A stretch of DNA of 64,000 nucleotides from Amorphochlora amoebiformis (Eukaryota > Cercozoa > Chlorarachniophyceae), in assembly GCA_054601695.1 (NCBI GenBank), contig BAAHQB010000250.1, forward strand, positions 216,738 through 280,737, written 5' to 3'. Position numbers and translations under genes: made by a program. The notes below the pieces were generated by a model. It saw nothing but the letters and a program-made list of their open reading frames with translations. It had not been told where the DNA came from and did not search any database. Below are positions 1 through 49,123 of the stretch, piece after piece (the stretch's first letter is position 1; each line of letters starts with the position of its first letter).

Positions 1-1334
1 TCAAAGGATATTATGTCCGTTTGATCACACATCGACTATTGTTTCGTACATTGAGAATATTAAGTGCTTAGCTATGGGATCTTTAGCATGAGTCTAGTGT
101 GTGCTGCGCTTATCGGTCAAGTTTTTTCATGTAAAAACTTACTTCTACTCAGGCTATACTCACTATACTATAACATTGCAAGTATATCTTCTAGTAGATA
201 CTCTCTAGACCTCTAGACCTCCCCCATGCGAATCAAGTTCCGAAATTCAAGTGACTACTAGTCACTAGTCTAGTAGTCGATCGTACGTACTACACACAAC
301 CCTTCAAAAGTCATTCAAAATTTGTTCCAGGTTGTCGTGTCGTGGTAACTAGATTTCCATTACGTACGTACGCATGCGTACGTACAAGTAATGTGCGCAT
401 GCAGGAGCAGGGTCCGCCGAGGCTGTGTACACATACATTCTAGCATAATTAAGCTGGATAAGTCCCAGCGCGTTAACAACCTATGCGTGTCTAACTAGTC
501 TAGTAGTCGATCGTACGTACGTACTATACAAAACCCTTCAAAAGTCATTCAAAATTTGTTCCAGGTTGTCGTGTCGTGGTCAGGTGGTAACTAAATTTCC
601 ATTACGTACGTACGCATGCGTACGTAGGAGCAGGGTCCGCCGAGGCTGAGTACATGTACATACTAGCATAATTAAGCTGGATAAGTCCCAGCGCGTTAAC
701 AACCTATGCGTGTCTAGCTTGTCTTGGTTTACATCCCAGATCATAGTCTAGATAGTAGGTGCGTACTAACTAGACCAAATACTAGAAATATCACAATACA
801 CGCTAGACACGGTCTCGACGGTATGCTGTTAGACTCGCAGGTGTGAATCTGAATGCCGCGGCCATATGTACTCTAGGTGTACTAGATGTACAATTGTCCA
901 TGCTATATATGTGCGTATCGATTCATGCATCATACGCATATGTACACATAAACGTAATGATTACATATATGCATACGTATACATACGGTGCGTACGTCGT
1001 ACACCTGCACAAAATACTAAAAATACGTGTCGAGATCGATCACGGGTATCTATGCTCAGGCTAGGTACTAGAGGTGTAATGCTCGGACAGTCACACTAAG
1101 CTAGTCCAGTCTAGCCAGTAGATATACGATACTGATAATGAGTATCTAGAGTATCAGGCGCCAGTATAATTTTTTTGAATTTTAGAATAGCTGCAGCACT
1201 AGCAGCAGACTGCCAGCAGTCAGCTAAGCTAGTAAGCCCCAGACAAGTAGAAGCCTGAGTCTAACTAAATTCGGAATTCACGGTTTCAAGTATTTCATGA
1301 TTAGAGCACTCTAGATATCGTATATTCTCGGTTT
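1..1334. other. Intergenic sequence 3' of gene A, CTAG-rich, no TA tract
   Basis: Complex sequence dense in CTAG, GTAC and CATG tetranucleotides. No exon chain was found on either strand; the 73-77-codon open frames here are not supported. It contains the direct repeat listed separately. Confidence 0.5.
264..716 (+). repeat. Tandem direct repeat, two copies of ~225-230 bp
   Basis: Copy 1 is 264-493 and copy 2 is 494-716. Both begin ACTAGTCTAGTAGTCGATCG, include AAAGTCATTCAAAATTTGTT and a palindromic ACGTACGTACGCATGCGTAC stretch, and end CCTATGCGTGTCTA. They differ by small indels and scattered substitutions. Confidence 0.9.
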
Positions 1335-15259
<13,925 letters not shown>

Positions 15260-15897
15260 TGCGAGTGCTCTGAGGCTGGAAGGGCTTAGCAGTTCTTATC
15301 CATTATATTTAGGTAATATATTTATTTTAGGCATTTTGGGTAATCTCACTTAATACCCGCATTTGTTCACCAACAGCGAAATCACCAGATAATATTCAAT
15401 GGTATTAAGGGATCCCGGTAGTATCTGGTATTTCTTCATATATGTGCATATCCGTCTCTAATATACAGATATCAACTCATTGATATCTATATATGACACC
15501 GTAGTTTCTAATTAGAGGGCAAAACCGAGCCAGCTCACATCCTTCAAGCCGAAGTGATGGTCGTGGGGGTAAGGAGGCGATGTAAGAGATTGAAGAGAAG
15601 GAGCCCAGATTACACTTGCCTGGAAGTCACACCAGCTTAATTCTCTCAAAATATATCACCCTCAGGGTGTGTGTGAGAAAGAAATATTCAAGCCCCACTT
15701 GGATTAGTCGGGGTTGGAGTGGCAGTATTATAGGCATTTCGTGGTGATATGTTATCTCGAGAGGTAAAAGGCGTATTTTAGAGGTGTTGGTTTTCACATA
15801 TATTCTGGGTAATGAGTACGTGTAGAGTACATGACACATGTATATGTGTTTGTATGTTACATACACACACATACAAATTTCCATATGTAATTAAATA

Positions 15898-15943
<46 letters not shown>

Positions 15944-15977
15944 TTGTTATTATTATTATTAGCATATACAAAAAATA

Positions 15978-16037
<60 letters not shown>

Positions 16038-16644
16038 GTAACATTGCACCATATAGATACTAAAGACTCTGTAAAAATTTATAATTATACATATTATATA
16101 TATGTATAAATATATATATACATATATATGTATATATATATATATATAATCATATATATATATATGTATATATATATATATGTATGTATATGTATAAAAT
16201 ATAATATTATATACAATTATTGCATACATATATAAATATATACACACATATAAATATAAATATATACATGTGTATGATATATAATTATATATATATATAT
16301 ATATACATACAACATACTATAAATTGTAATGGAAATATGCATTCTTTTTGTATATATGTATAATATATATTAAAGATAAAAGAGGAGAAATCGAGAATCT
16401 GTTAGTGTAATTCAGTAGAGGTTAACACTGTTTGTATGGAGTCAGATTTTGCATGAATTGGGTATTTATTTATTGTGCGAATAATTAACCGTGTATCGCG
16501 TACTAGCTGCATTTTTTTGTGATGTATTAAATAACTTATATATCATATATATTTTATATATGTATGTATGCATACATACATACATATACACACCTGTACA
16601 TATATACACATACATATAGACATATATATATACACATACATATA

Positions 16645-16702
<58 letters not shown>

Positions 16703-16802
16703 GCATATTTATACAATTGCTACAATATTATAGTACATTGTACTAGTATTAATTACGTTTATAAAAAATACATAAATATATCTCTAAATGTAATATACAA
16801 GC

Positions 16803-16842
<40 letters not shown>

Positions 16843-16935
16843 TATACATACATACACACACTATACACACATTATGTGTGTGTATATATATGTAGTGTGT
16901 GTAAATGAATATATACACATGTTTTGATATATGTA

Positions 16936-16987
<52 letters not shown>

Positions 16988-17024
16988 GATACCATATACA
17001 ATTATACACAATATTATACAGAAT

Positions 17025-17056
<32 letters not shown>

Positions 17057-17074
17057 CACAATATTATACAGAAT

Positions 17075-17105
<31 letters not shown>

Positions 17106-17890
17106 AGTATGCATGCATGTATACATACATATACTAGTCATGGTATACATATATAGTATTATATATACATATACATGTGTACATATATATGTATATATTC
17201 ATCATACACACACGTACTTCAGTCCTACACACAAATACGTTCAAGTTCAGGAGTTGATCCATTAGTGTCACACCTTTTTTTTCCAAAGTGGTTTTTGAAG
17301 CCAAAAGGGCTTACAAGTTAGCCTTGATTAGGTCGAAGAAGAATAGCAGAAAGAAAGGGAACTGTCGCACCAGATAGGTTCCTAGAACCATTCAAAAGTG
17401 GGTTTCGACACAAAAAACCCTTGGACCTTAGCCTCCATTACTTCGCCTTGTAAAATTGGGATGGTGGACATTCGTTTACATATTAATAATTCGGGAGGGT
17501 GAACAGGCAAATACTCATTATTAGTATTAGGTAGCATTAAAATGGAATAAGGAACTTCGTTCGATGTGAAAAAGCTATGAAATCTGGTGTGCGGTTGTTC
17601 GCACGAGTGTGGATGAATAGCTTGCATATAGAAATTTAGGTAGTCACTAGACCAAACCCATGTTATTTTCTAGATTTTGTGGCCACGTATGTTGACTAAG
17701 TTTTGACAGATACTAGAGATCTAGGAGATATCTACGGCATGCAATATCATGATATAGGGTCTCATATGTGTATAATAGATACAACCCAACCGGAAAATCA
17801 TTTTTCACTTCGCAAATGTGCAATATACTCTAGATACTCATATCGTGATCATGATTAATATTCCTGTGATATATGTGTTATCCGAAGTTT

Positions 17891-17927
<37 letters not shown>

Positions 17928-18295
17928 TATCCTAGATATCATCTAGACCATAGCTATGATATCGATACTAGATACATTATATATACCGACCTAAAAATAT
18001 GCTTTGTTCATGCGTATACCTGCTATGATCAAATGACTAATTTGGTTATTGCAGCTCACTAGCATCTACTATCTAGAGTCTAATATTAGAGTATACATAT
18101 TAGAAAATAGGAGAACGAAGAAAGGAAAACCAATACTCCTTTCATTTTTTTGTATTTCCTTTTTTTTCTTTTTCTTTTCCCTTAAAAAAAAATCTCCAGT
18201 CTTCTAAGGAAAAAAATGAAGATATGAATAAAAGATGGAAGCAAAGAATGAGAAAATAAGACAAATTAAGAGAAAAGTGGAATTGGCCTCGTTCT
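15260..18295. other. Intergenic region between genes A and B
   Basis: Two tandem minus-strand genes are separated by about 3 kb of TA/TG tracts (15890-16320, 16580-16700, 16805-17160) with unique stretches at 15260-15880, 16320-16540, 17190-17880 and 17930-18295. A 30-bp segment, ATACACAATATTATACAGAA, is tandemly duplicated at 17003-17035 and 17053-17085. The 17640-18120 part is CTAG-rich like the 3' flanks of genes A and D. No spliced gene recognised. Confidence 0.5.
17382..17627 (-). other. 81-codon open frame in the A-B intergenic region, unknown
   Basis: An ATG-to-stop frame in complex sequence with no TA tract, starting MQAIHPHSCEQPHTRFHSFF. No family recognised and no good splice or Kozak support. 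Two imperfect copies of an approximately 50-bp segment (near 17286-17340 and 17393-17446, containing AAAGTGG...CCTT.GCCTTAGCC-like matches) overlap it, which weakens a coding claim. Confidence 0.15.
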
Positions 18296-40437
<22,142 letters not shown>

Positions 40438-40649
40438 CGCTTGAGTTGTGTGGTTTTTGGGCGCGGTGGAGGTGCAAAGCCGAAGAATTCATATTAAAAC
40501 AGCGTAATACTGAGGACACCATTGTTAAAAGGAAGACTGGATGCAGGTGCTAATGAGATATCTCATCCAGATATCTGACATATTGAAAAATAGATATCCT
40601 AAATAACTCAACAGAAAGCGGCTATCTCTCCTGACATTGCTGACAACGA
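40438..40649. promoter_or_regulatory. Divergent promoter region between genes B and C
   Basis: The 212 bp between the two divergent start codons have no TA tract, unlike nearly all other spacers. They hold two perfect 10-bp palindromes sharing an AGATATCT-type core, GAGATATCTC (40555-40564) and CAGATATCTG (40568-40577), and a third partial copy TAGATATCC near 40591. They are candidate binding sites by symmetry only. Confidence 0.5.
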
Positions 40650-41223
40650 ATGCGCTGGCTTCTTTCTCGCCCGCCCTTTCTCTCTCTTCCCCTTCCCCCC
40701 CCAACCCTGACTCTATTTATCATTTCGGGCCGAAATTTCACCGCGAGTCAGAATTTTTTCGCCCAGAGATTGTCACGTGTCCGCGGGGGACAGGGGCTCC
40801 GAAAGTTGTTTGGACCGGGGGATGTAAGGGGGTTCGCGGTCGGGCGGTTGTCGCAGAAACGCCATTTGGGGCAGGTTATGTGAAACGTGTTTCGATATTT
40901 GGGGAGGGGGGGAAGACTGTTGGGCAACGGAGTGGAAATTTTGCGCGTACATAATTGTGCTATGTCTTAATATTTAGGTGTTTTTGAGAAATATGGGTAT
41001 AAGAGATCAGATTGTTACCCATGCAGATATTCACAATACTACGGACGTGGTTTGTATTATAATACAGTTACATACCTAAACACATATATACATATATATA
41101 TATATATATGTATATTTTGTATACTTATATATATGATACATTCACATTTACTATGTTATTATACATGCATATGTGTTCATATATATATATATATATATGT
41201 ATGTGTATATATGTATATATATA

Positions 41224-41265
<42 letters not shown>

Positions 41266-41286
41266 AATATATATATACATATTTTT

Positions 41287-41350
<64 letters not shown>

Positions 41351-41437
41351 ACATATATGTACATAAAATATACCTATGATAAAGGTTGCACTAGGCTGCG
41401 GAATAGCCCACATATATACACATACATATATATATAG

Positions 41438-41493
<56 letters not shown>

Positions 41494-41874
41494 AACATAT
41501 ATATACGTATATAAATTACATCTATAATACATACATACAATACCCATGATACAGTAGGCTGCGGAATGGCCCATATATATATATATATATACACATATAT
41601 ATATATACATATATCATTTGTACAATTAATATATATATATATATATATATATATAATACACACATACAGTATACCCAACAGATGTGTATGTATATAATAT
41701 AGATATATTTATATATATATATATATATATATATAATACATATATACATATACATGTAATATAAATATATATAAAATATACCCCACAGGTTGAAGTAGGC
41801 TGTGGAATGGGCGTCTTAACCCTACCCCTCGCCCAAAGGTCCAAGTCCCTAACCATCATCGAGTCAGGTAAGAG

Positions 41875-41924
<50 letters not shown>

Positions 41925-42680
41925 CGTATATGGAATATGCAAATATAAATATTGTGTATATACATGTATATTATATATATATATATTATATGTGTATATA
42001 CGTATATATATATATGTATATACACGTATATATATATATATATGTGTATATACATTGCAAAACAACCTGATAACCTCCTAGGCTCAGAATTAGTACTATT
42101 CCCATTTCGCCTTCCTCTGAAATGACCCATAACCTGCTCAGATTGTGGATTTTTATCCGAAACCCTTCGTAGAATTAAGGTGAACCCTATCTAACCTCTA
42201 ATCTTGCCGACAGCATAACATAGCCCTCTAATCCACATTCTAAATCAGGAAGAAGCGGGGAAGGCAGAGGTGGATATATGTATGCATATATACACATATA
42301 TACATATATATATACATATGTATATATGTATGTATGTATATTCTACATGTAATGTTTATATTAAATATGTAATGTTTATATAAATATGTATAAATAAAAA
42401 TATGTATATATGTATTTTATGTATATCTTGACCAATGTGTATGTACAAATGTATAAATACATTTATGTATATGTGTACATACATGTATATATATATAGTC
42501 AAAACCTTCACTTCCAACCTATATATGTGTATATAGATATATATTCTATATTTTTGTATCCAAAATATATGTATGTATGTATGTATATATATATATATAT
42601 ATATACACATAGTATAATATATATGCATGTATAATAAATATTACATACATATGTACACATATTTATATATATATATACAT

Positions 42681-42712
<32 letters not shown>

Positions 42713-43059
42713 TTATATAAATATAAATATATACATATATATATACATATATATTTATATATATATATATATGTATATTATATATATATACGTAATGTAT
42801 GTACACGCATATACAATCGACATGTATACATAATACATATGCATTCATACACATTCATAGACATCCATAGATGTATATATTTAAAGATATACATGCAAAC
42901 ACAGTATAGATGGATACACATATGCGTATATATATATATATATATATATATTATATTTATATATATTTATATGTTTTCATGTTATGTATATCTTTTTATG
43001 TTGAAATATACATGAACATATGTATATTTACATTTATATATAAAAAAAATATATGTATT

Positions 43060-43102
<43 letters not shown>

Positions 43103-43711
43103 CCATCTCCAAAACCCTCTCATCCTCCTAACCCTCTAATCTTCCTCCTAACCCTCTAATCCTCTTACTCCTCTAACCCTCCTAAACCTCTAATCCTAAC
43201 CCCTCACTCTACAGGTGGAGGGCATCCATAGTGACTTTACAAAATGTGGTTTTCAATCAGTTAGCCCCGAGAGGTTAGGATTAGGATTAGGATTAGGGTT
43301 AACGTTAGGGTTAAGGTTAGGGCTAGGGTTAGGGTTAGGACTAGCATTAGGTACGGATAGGGCTAGTGTTAGGGTTAGCGTAGGGGTAGGGGCAGAGGTA
43401 CGGTAGGGTTGGGGTTAGGAGTAGGGTTAAGTAGGGTTAGAGTTAGGGTTGGGGTAGAGTAGGGTTAAGTAGGGGTAGGGGTAGGGTTAAGGTTACGTTA
43501 GGGTTGAGTAGTCTGTGAGCGAAAAATGTGTTGGTACATAATATATACATGTATATATATATATATATACATATATATGTATGTATATATATACATACAT
43601 TATATATATACATATAGAAATATAATTATACATATATGTATACATGCACATATATATTTCGGAGGAAACCAATCTCAGGAAGGATGCTCTCCCGTTATAT
43701 ATGTATGTATA

Positions 43712-43747
<36 letters not shown>

Positions 43748-43965
43748 GGTTTACCGTTGTTAGCAACCTCCCCTACCAGGTTCTAATATGTGTATATCAA
43801 AATGAATAAATGTATATGTATATATGTATATATGTATATGTAGATATGTATATATGTACAAATATATAACACTCAGTAGTAAAAAAAGAATGTAGGTATA
43901 TGTATATATATGTATGTATATTATATATATATATATATATGTGTGTGTATGTGTATGTGTGCTAC

Positions 43966-44013
<48 letters not shown>

Positions 44014-44041
44014 ATATATATATGCATATATGTGTGTATAG

Positions 44042-44090
<49 letters not shown>

Positions 44091-44620
44091 GTGTATACAT
44101 ATAACTGTTATTATCTTTGTTCAGATGTAAACGGAATGTGTCGAATTCTCTAGTCGTCAAAGATTATATATGCATTTATATAGATGTATTATTTGAAAAC
44201 ATGTTATATAATATATATATATATGTACATATGTACTTATTTATGATTTATATAGATTTATATTATGTATATATATATAATTCATATAAATATATACATA
44301 TATATATATATATATGTACACATGTATAAATATATGTCTATGTGTACTACAAAAATATATATATATATAGATACTTCACTCATATATGCATTTATATAGA
44401 AAATTGTTATTATTATTATTGTTTAGATATCAACGGAATTTGTTCAATTAGTGGTCTCCAGTCGTCATAGGATCGATCGATGCGTAGTTATGGTGAAATT
44501 CATAAGTATAAAGTATGATTCTACAAACATAACATATATATATGTATATATATATTTTATATAGATATATTACATTGCAGTGTATCTTGTGCAATAAATA
44601 AATATATGTATATATATTTT

Positions 44621-44667
<47 letters not shown>

Positions 44668-44857
44668 CGTATATACATACATATTTAACAGTATTTTTTA
44701 TATGTATAAATATATATTATATATATATATATATATGTGTGTGTGTAAATATGTATGTAAATAAATAAAAATAAATTTATGCAAATGTATATTTACATGA
44801 AAATGTATAATATATATATATGATGTATGTTCACCTGTATTTATAAACAATATATAT

Positions 44858-44905
<48 letters not shown>

Positions 44906-44966
44906 CACATACATTTTGTTTAAATGTCCTAAACTATAATCCTAAGTTAAGGTGTACGCATATGTA

Positions 44967-45014
<48 letters not shown>

Positions 45015-45295
45015 CTATATATATATATTGTTTATATCTCTAAAAATAGCCCTAAGTTAAGGTGTATACATATGTACATACACACATACATACATATATA
45101 TATATAAAGTTGGTTTATATATCCCTAACTATAACACTAAGATAAGATGTGTACATATGTATGTATGTGTACATATATATATGTATATATATATATATAT
45201 GTATATTATATATTATAACTAAGCTCCAAAGAGATTTCGCGGAGAGAATGGCCGCTAGACCTGGGAGTAAAGTAATACTTTATGTACATCTTATA

Positions 45296-45328
<33 letters not shown>

Positions 45329-45404
45329 TGTGTTCACGGATACTGGTAAATATATATTTGAGTGTAAAAGGACATTGAATCTATATATTAATATTAAAAT
45401 AAAA

Positions 45405-45446
<42 letters not shown>

Positions 45447-45447
45447 A

Positions 45448-45478
<31 letters not shown>

Positions 45479-45585
45479 CACATATATGCACATATATATA
45501 TGTGTGTGTATGCACATATATGTGTGTTTTTGTTTATATATACATATATTGTGTATAAATATCTATACATATATATATATATATT

Positions 45586-45643
<58 letters not shown>

Positions 45644-45799
45644 CTACATATAATACATTTTGCTCTGTACATATGTATATTATACATGGTACATTTTCAA
45701 TATCCATACTAAGCATATACATACATAAATATATATATATAAATATATATATATATGATATGTGTGTATATATATATATGTGTGTGTATGTGTATGTAT

Positions 45800-45841
<42 letters not shown>

Positions 45842-45853
45842 GTATATATATAT

Positions 45854-45887
<34 letters not shown>

Positions 45888-46846
45888 GTAACACATATTG
45901 ATACATACATGTACACATATCTCCCAGATATATGGCTCCCTCTCCATATTCGCACAATTTTACCTAAAGGTCCGCCCTCTAATGGACGTCCCCCGGTACC
46001 GCTAACCCTAACTCTTAACCCTAGCCCTAACCCTAACCCTAACCCTAACCCTAACCCTAACCCTAACCCTAACCCCACCAGGACAGCATTCAAGCCCATC
46101 CCAAAGGCACCCCTATCCTAACCCTAACCCTAACCCTAACCCTAACCCTAACCCTAACCCTAACCCTAGGTCGAATCCCAGGTCATTGAAATCATACCGA
46201 GGTCCTAACCCTAACCCTAACCCTAGCCACTATAGCCCCACTCTGTGGAGGAGTCAATGGTCCTAGGACTAAGACATGCTGAATAATCTGATCCTAACCC
46301 TAGCCTAACCCTAACCCTGACTCCAACCCTAACCGTAACCGTAGATCGAAACCGTTATACGATCTGGATGAGGTAATAATACCTAAACTCTAACCCAAAC
46401 CCTGACCCTAACCATAACAGTAACCCTAACCCTAACCCTAACCCTAACCCTATCCCTAACCCTAACCCTAAAACTAGCCAAACAGAGCGACACTAAGGTG
46501 GGAATATGATATTAGACTTCACTAACCCTAGCCCTAACCCTAACCCTAACCCTAACCCTAGCCCTAACCCTACAGCTAACCCTAACCCAGCCAAAACCAT
46601 AGCTAGCGCTGGCTCTAACGCTGAGCGTTTGACTTCAACTTTACTCAATTTTTGGCAAGAGTTAGTGTTAGGGTTAGGGTTAGGGTTAGGGTTAGGGCTA
46701 ATATTTAGAGATGAATCTAACGCTGAGCGTATGTGATTAGAGTTGGTTCTTTTGAACTGTAGGATAGATTTTTTCGACTTGTGAGAGGGGCATTTTGGGG
46801 CCGAAGGAAGACATTAGCTAAGTGTATACGGGAGGTATATATACGA

Positions 46847-46884
<38 letters not shown>

Positions 46885-47075
46885 GATAATATATATATAT
46901 ACACATATATGACAGTTGTATCTATCTACATGTATGTATGCTATGCATTTATGTATATGTGTGAATAGAGTATATATTCACATGTATACATACATATGTG
47001 TATTATGAGGAAGACATTGTCTAAGTGTATACGTGAAGTATTTGATAGTTGTGTGATATATATATATATATATAC

Positions 47076-47129
<54 letters not shown>

Positions 47130-47209
47130 ATTCATATGTCTGTATTTAGGCCCCAGGGTTAAAAGATTTGGAGAAACAGGACCCATTAAATTGTCCATTT
47201 TTTCAGTAA
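40650..47209 (+). CDS. KsgA/Dim1/TFB1M-family rRNA (adenine) dimethyltransferase, likely organellar, 17 exons
   Basis: Exons: 40650-40874, 40978-41049, 41789-41867, 42142-42179, 42249-42269, 43215-43273, 43679-43693, 43749-43779, 44427-44492, 45224-45271, 45928-45995, 46082-46106, 46170-46201, 46345-46372, 46478-46497, 46607-46664, 47150-47209. They sum to 945 nt, exactly 315 codons, with every junction in phase. Landmarks: KRHLGQ joined to VFLRN (KsgA start), [16 protein letters not shown] (SAM motif I), [16 protein letters not shown] (catalytic NLPY), [43 protein letters not shown] joined to [11 protein letters not shown]. The family dimethylates two adjacent adenines near the 3' end of small-subunit rRNA. 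About 70 Arg/Ser/Leu-rich residues precede the domain, with no acidic residue in the first 50, suggesting organelle import. Intron 12 (46107-46169) starts with GC and is made of CCCTAA repeats. The last three exons are less certain. Confidence 0.9.
41384..41575 (+). repeat. Two partial copies of the SAM motif I exon (41789-41867)
   Basis: GGCTGCGGAATAGCCCA (41394-41411) and AGTAGGCTGCGGAATGGCCC (41552-41571) repeat the first part of the real exon (AAGTAGGCTGTGGAATGGGC) in the upstream intron. Neither continues into the rest of the motif. Confidence 0.85.
43274..43510 (+). repeat. Degenerate TTAGGG-type repeat in gene C intron 6
   Basis: Variants such as TTAGGA, TAGGGG and TAAGTAGGG follow directly on the GTTAGG donor of exon 43215-43273. 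Confidence 0.8.
44120..44161 (+). repeat. Degenerate copy of exon 44427-44492
   Basis: TTCAG followed by ATGTAAACGGAATGTGTCGA resembles the real TTTAG-ATATCAACGGAATTTGTTCA. In-frame stops exclude it as an alternative exon in the needed phase. Confidence 0.75.
44918..45223 (+). repeat. Three ~105-bp tandem copies of an acceptor-side segment
   Basis: ACTATAATCCTAAG, ATAGCCCTAAG and ACTATAACACTAAG, each followed by TTAAGGTGTA.ACATATGTA-like sequence, precede the real acceptor TATTATAACTAAG of exon 45224-45271. Confidence 0.7.
46003..46169 (-). repeat. CCCTAA arrays forming two consecutive introns of gene C
   Basis: Long CCCTAA runs (46021-46076; 46120-46169) make up most of the introns between exons 45928-45995, 46082-46106 and 46170-46201. 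The second intron is only 63 nt and ends CCCTAG at the acceptor. Confidence 0.92.
46202..46700. repeat. Further CCCTAA/TTAGGG arrays in gene C introns
   Basis: CCCTAA runs at 46204-46226, 46296-46340, 46385-46470 and 46524-46590, then TTAGGG units at 46664-46699, separated by short exons of gene C and one inverted copy of the dispersed element. Confidence 0.85.
46246..46296 (-). repeat. Dispersed telomere-associated element, inverted, in gene C
   Basis: Reverse complement of the consensus: GGAGTCAATGGTCCTAGGAC, AAGACATGCTGAATAATCTG, then CCTAACCC. It lies in a plus-strand gene, so it is again antisense to its host. Confidence 0.8.
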
Positions 47210-47636
47210 GTTATACAAATAATACAAATATGTATGTATGTATGCGTATACGTATATATATATATATATTTATGTCTGTGTATACATAATATATGTATGT
47301 ATGTATGTATGTGTATACGTATGTATGTATGTATGTATGTATGTTTGTGTATACATAATAAATGTATATATCTATACACGTATGTATGTATGCATGTACG
47401 TACGTATGTATGTATGTATACATGTATGCATGCATGTTTACATGTATGTATGTATATTTGTACGCATGTTTGTTGATATGTATTATTGATATTACTATTG
47501 TTATTATTACTATTATATATATATATATATGGTAAGTGGGTATATGTATTATTGATATTACTACTGTTATTATTACTATTATATATATATATATATATAT
47601 GTATATATGTGGTAAGTGGGTATATACTCATAAACT

Positions 47637-47683
<47 letters not shown>

Positions 47684-48167
47684 ATATGTGTGTGTACACA
47701 TATATATATGTAAATATATATATATATATATAATATACGACATACACTATTTTCATAATGCATTTGTATGAACTATGGAAATACGTAGTTTTGTACACAT
47801 ATGAACTAGGTTGTTTATAAAAATAGAATAAAAGTATATATATGTAATATATGAAAAAAATTGATATATTCTAATGTTGGCTATAATAATAATAATATTG
47901 AGTACACCAAATAATTGTACTAATTAGCACAATAGAAAGTTAAGATATATATATATATATTTATCTTTATAATATATACATATTCATACGTATATATGTA
48001 TATATATATATCCATATATATACACATATATACGTATGAATATGTATATATATATATATATAAAATAATATATAAGTGTAGTATAGTAAGTATGTATGTA
48101 CTCGTAAACTATGTGCACAGGTAGATATGTTATACATATATATATGTGTGTATATATGTGTATATAC

Positions 48168-48198
<31 letters not shown>

Positions 48199-48314
48199 CA
48201 TATGTGCGTCGACATATTCTTTTTTTCATAATACCCATGTATAAGGTATGTACATACCTGTGTATACATATACATATATATATATATATATATATGTATA
48301 CATGTAAATATATT

Positions 48315-48350
<36 letters not shown>

Positions 48351-48772
48351 GTTACATATATATTAGAAAAGAAATATTCTAATACTACCAATGATAATGA
48401 TTGATTGTATCAACGGCAACAGATTTATTTCGCCGAATAATAATAGAAGATAAGATGTCCGTAATATTACTTCTGCTTTCTATAAATAATAGATTAATAA
48501 TGAAAATATTATATCAACCCATAGGACTTCACCTATGGTAAGGGGCGAGGCTCTCCGAATTAGGTAACGTTAGCGTTTTTATACAATATCTATACCATGG
48601 ATAGATATGTTGTGTATATCAGTATGTATATATGTATGTGCACATATTTTAATGTACGTAGGTGTACATATAGACCTAAAAGTAAATTATATATATACAT
48701 ATATATATATATATATGTATATACATATATATGTATGCATATATATATATATATATAATATATATATATATA

Positions 48773-48825
<53 letters not shown>

Positions 48826-48990
48826 CATATATATATATATATTATATATATATATATAATATATATATTTATGTGTGTATGTATACATATATATATATAT
48901 AATATGTATATACCTTAGTGATTTCGTAACGGTGTACGAGCAAATCTTTGGTATCAAGGCGACCCGAAACTCCAATCCAGAAGATTAATG

Positions 48991-49038
<48 letters not shown>

Positions 49039-49082
49039 GTACATATCTATTTACGTATAATGCCATAATTTATACATATATT

Positions 49083-49123
<41 letters not shown>

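Noticed and set aside
46712-46735. AATCTAACGCTGAGCGTATG as a further exon of gene C
   Set aside because: It is a partial copy of exon 46607-46664 (TCTAACGCTGAGCGT), like the other exon-edge duplicates.
47150-47209. Alternative reading of the last KsgA exon with a GTAAGT donor instead of stop
   Set aside because: The upstream exon ends in phase 0, which gives [19 protein letters not shown] and then TAA; the other reading needs phase 1.
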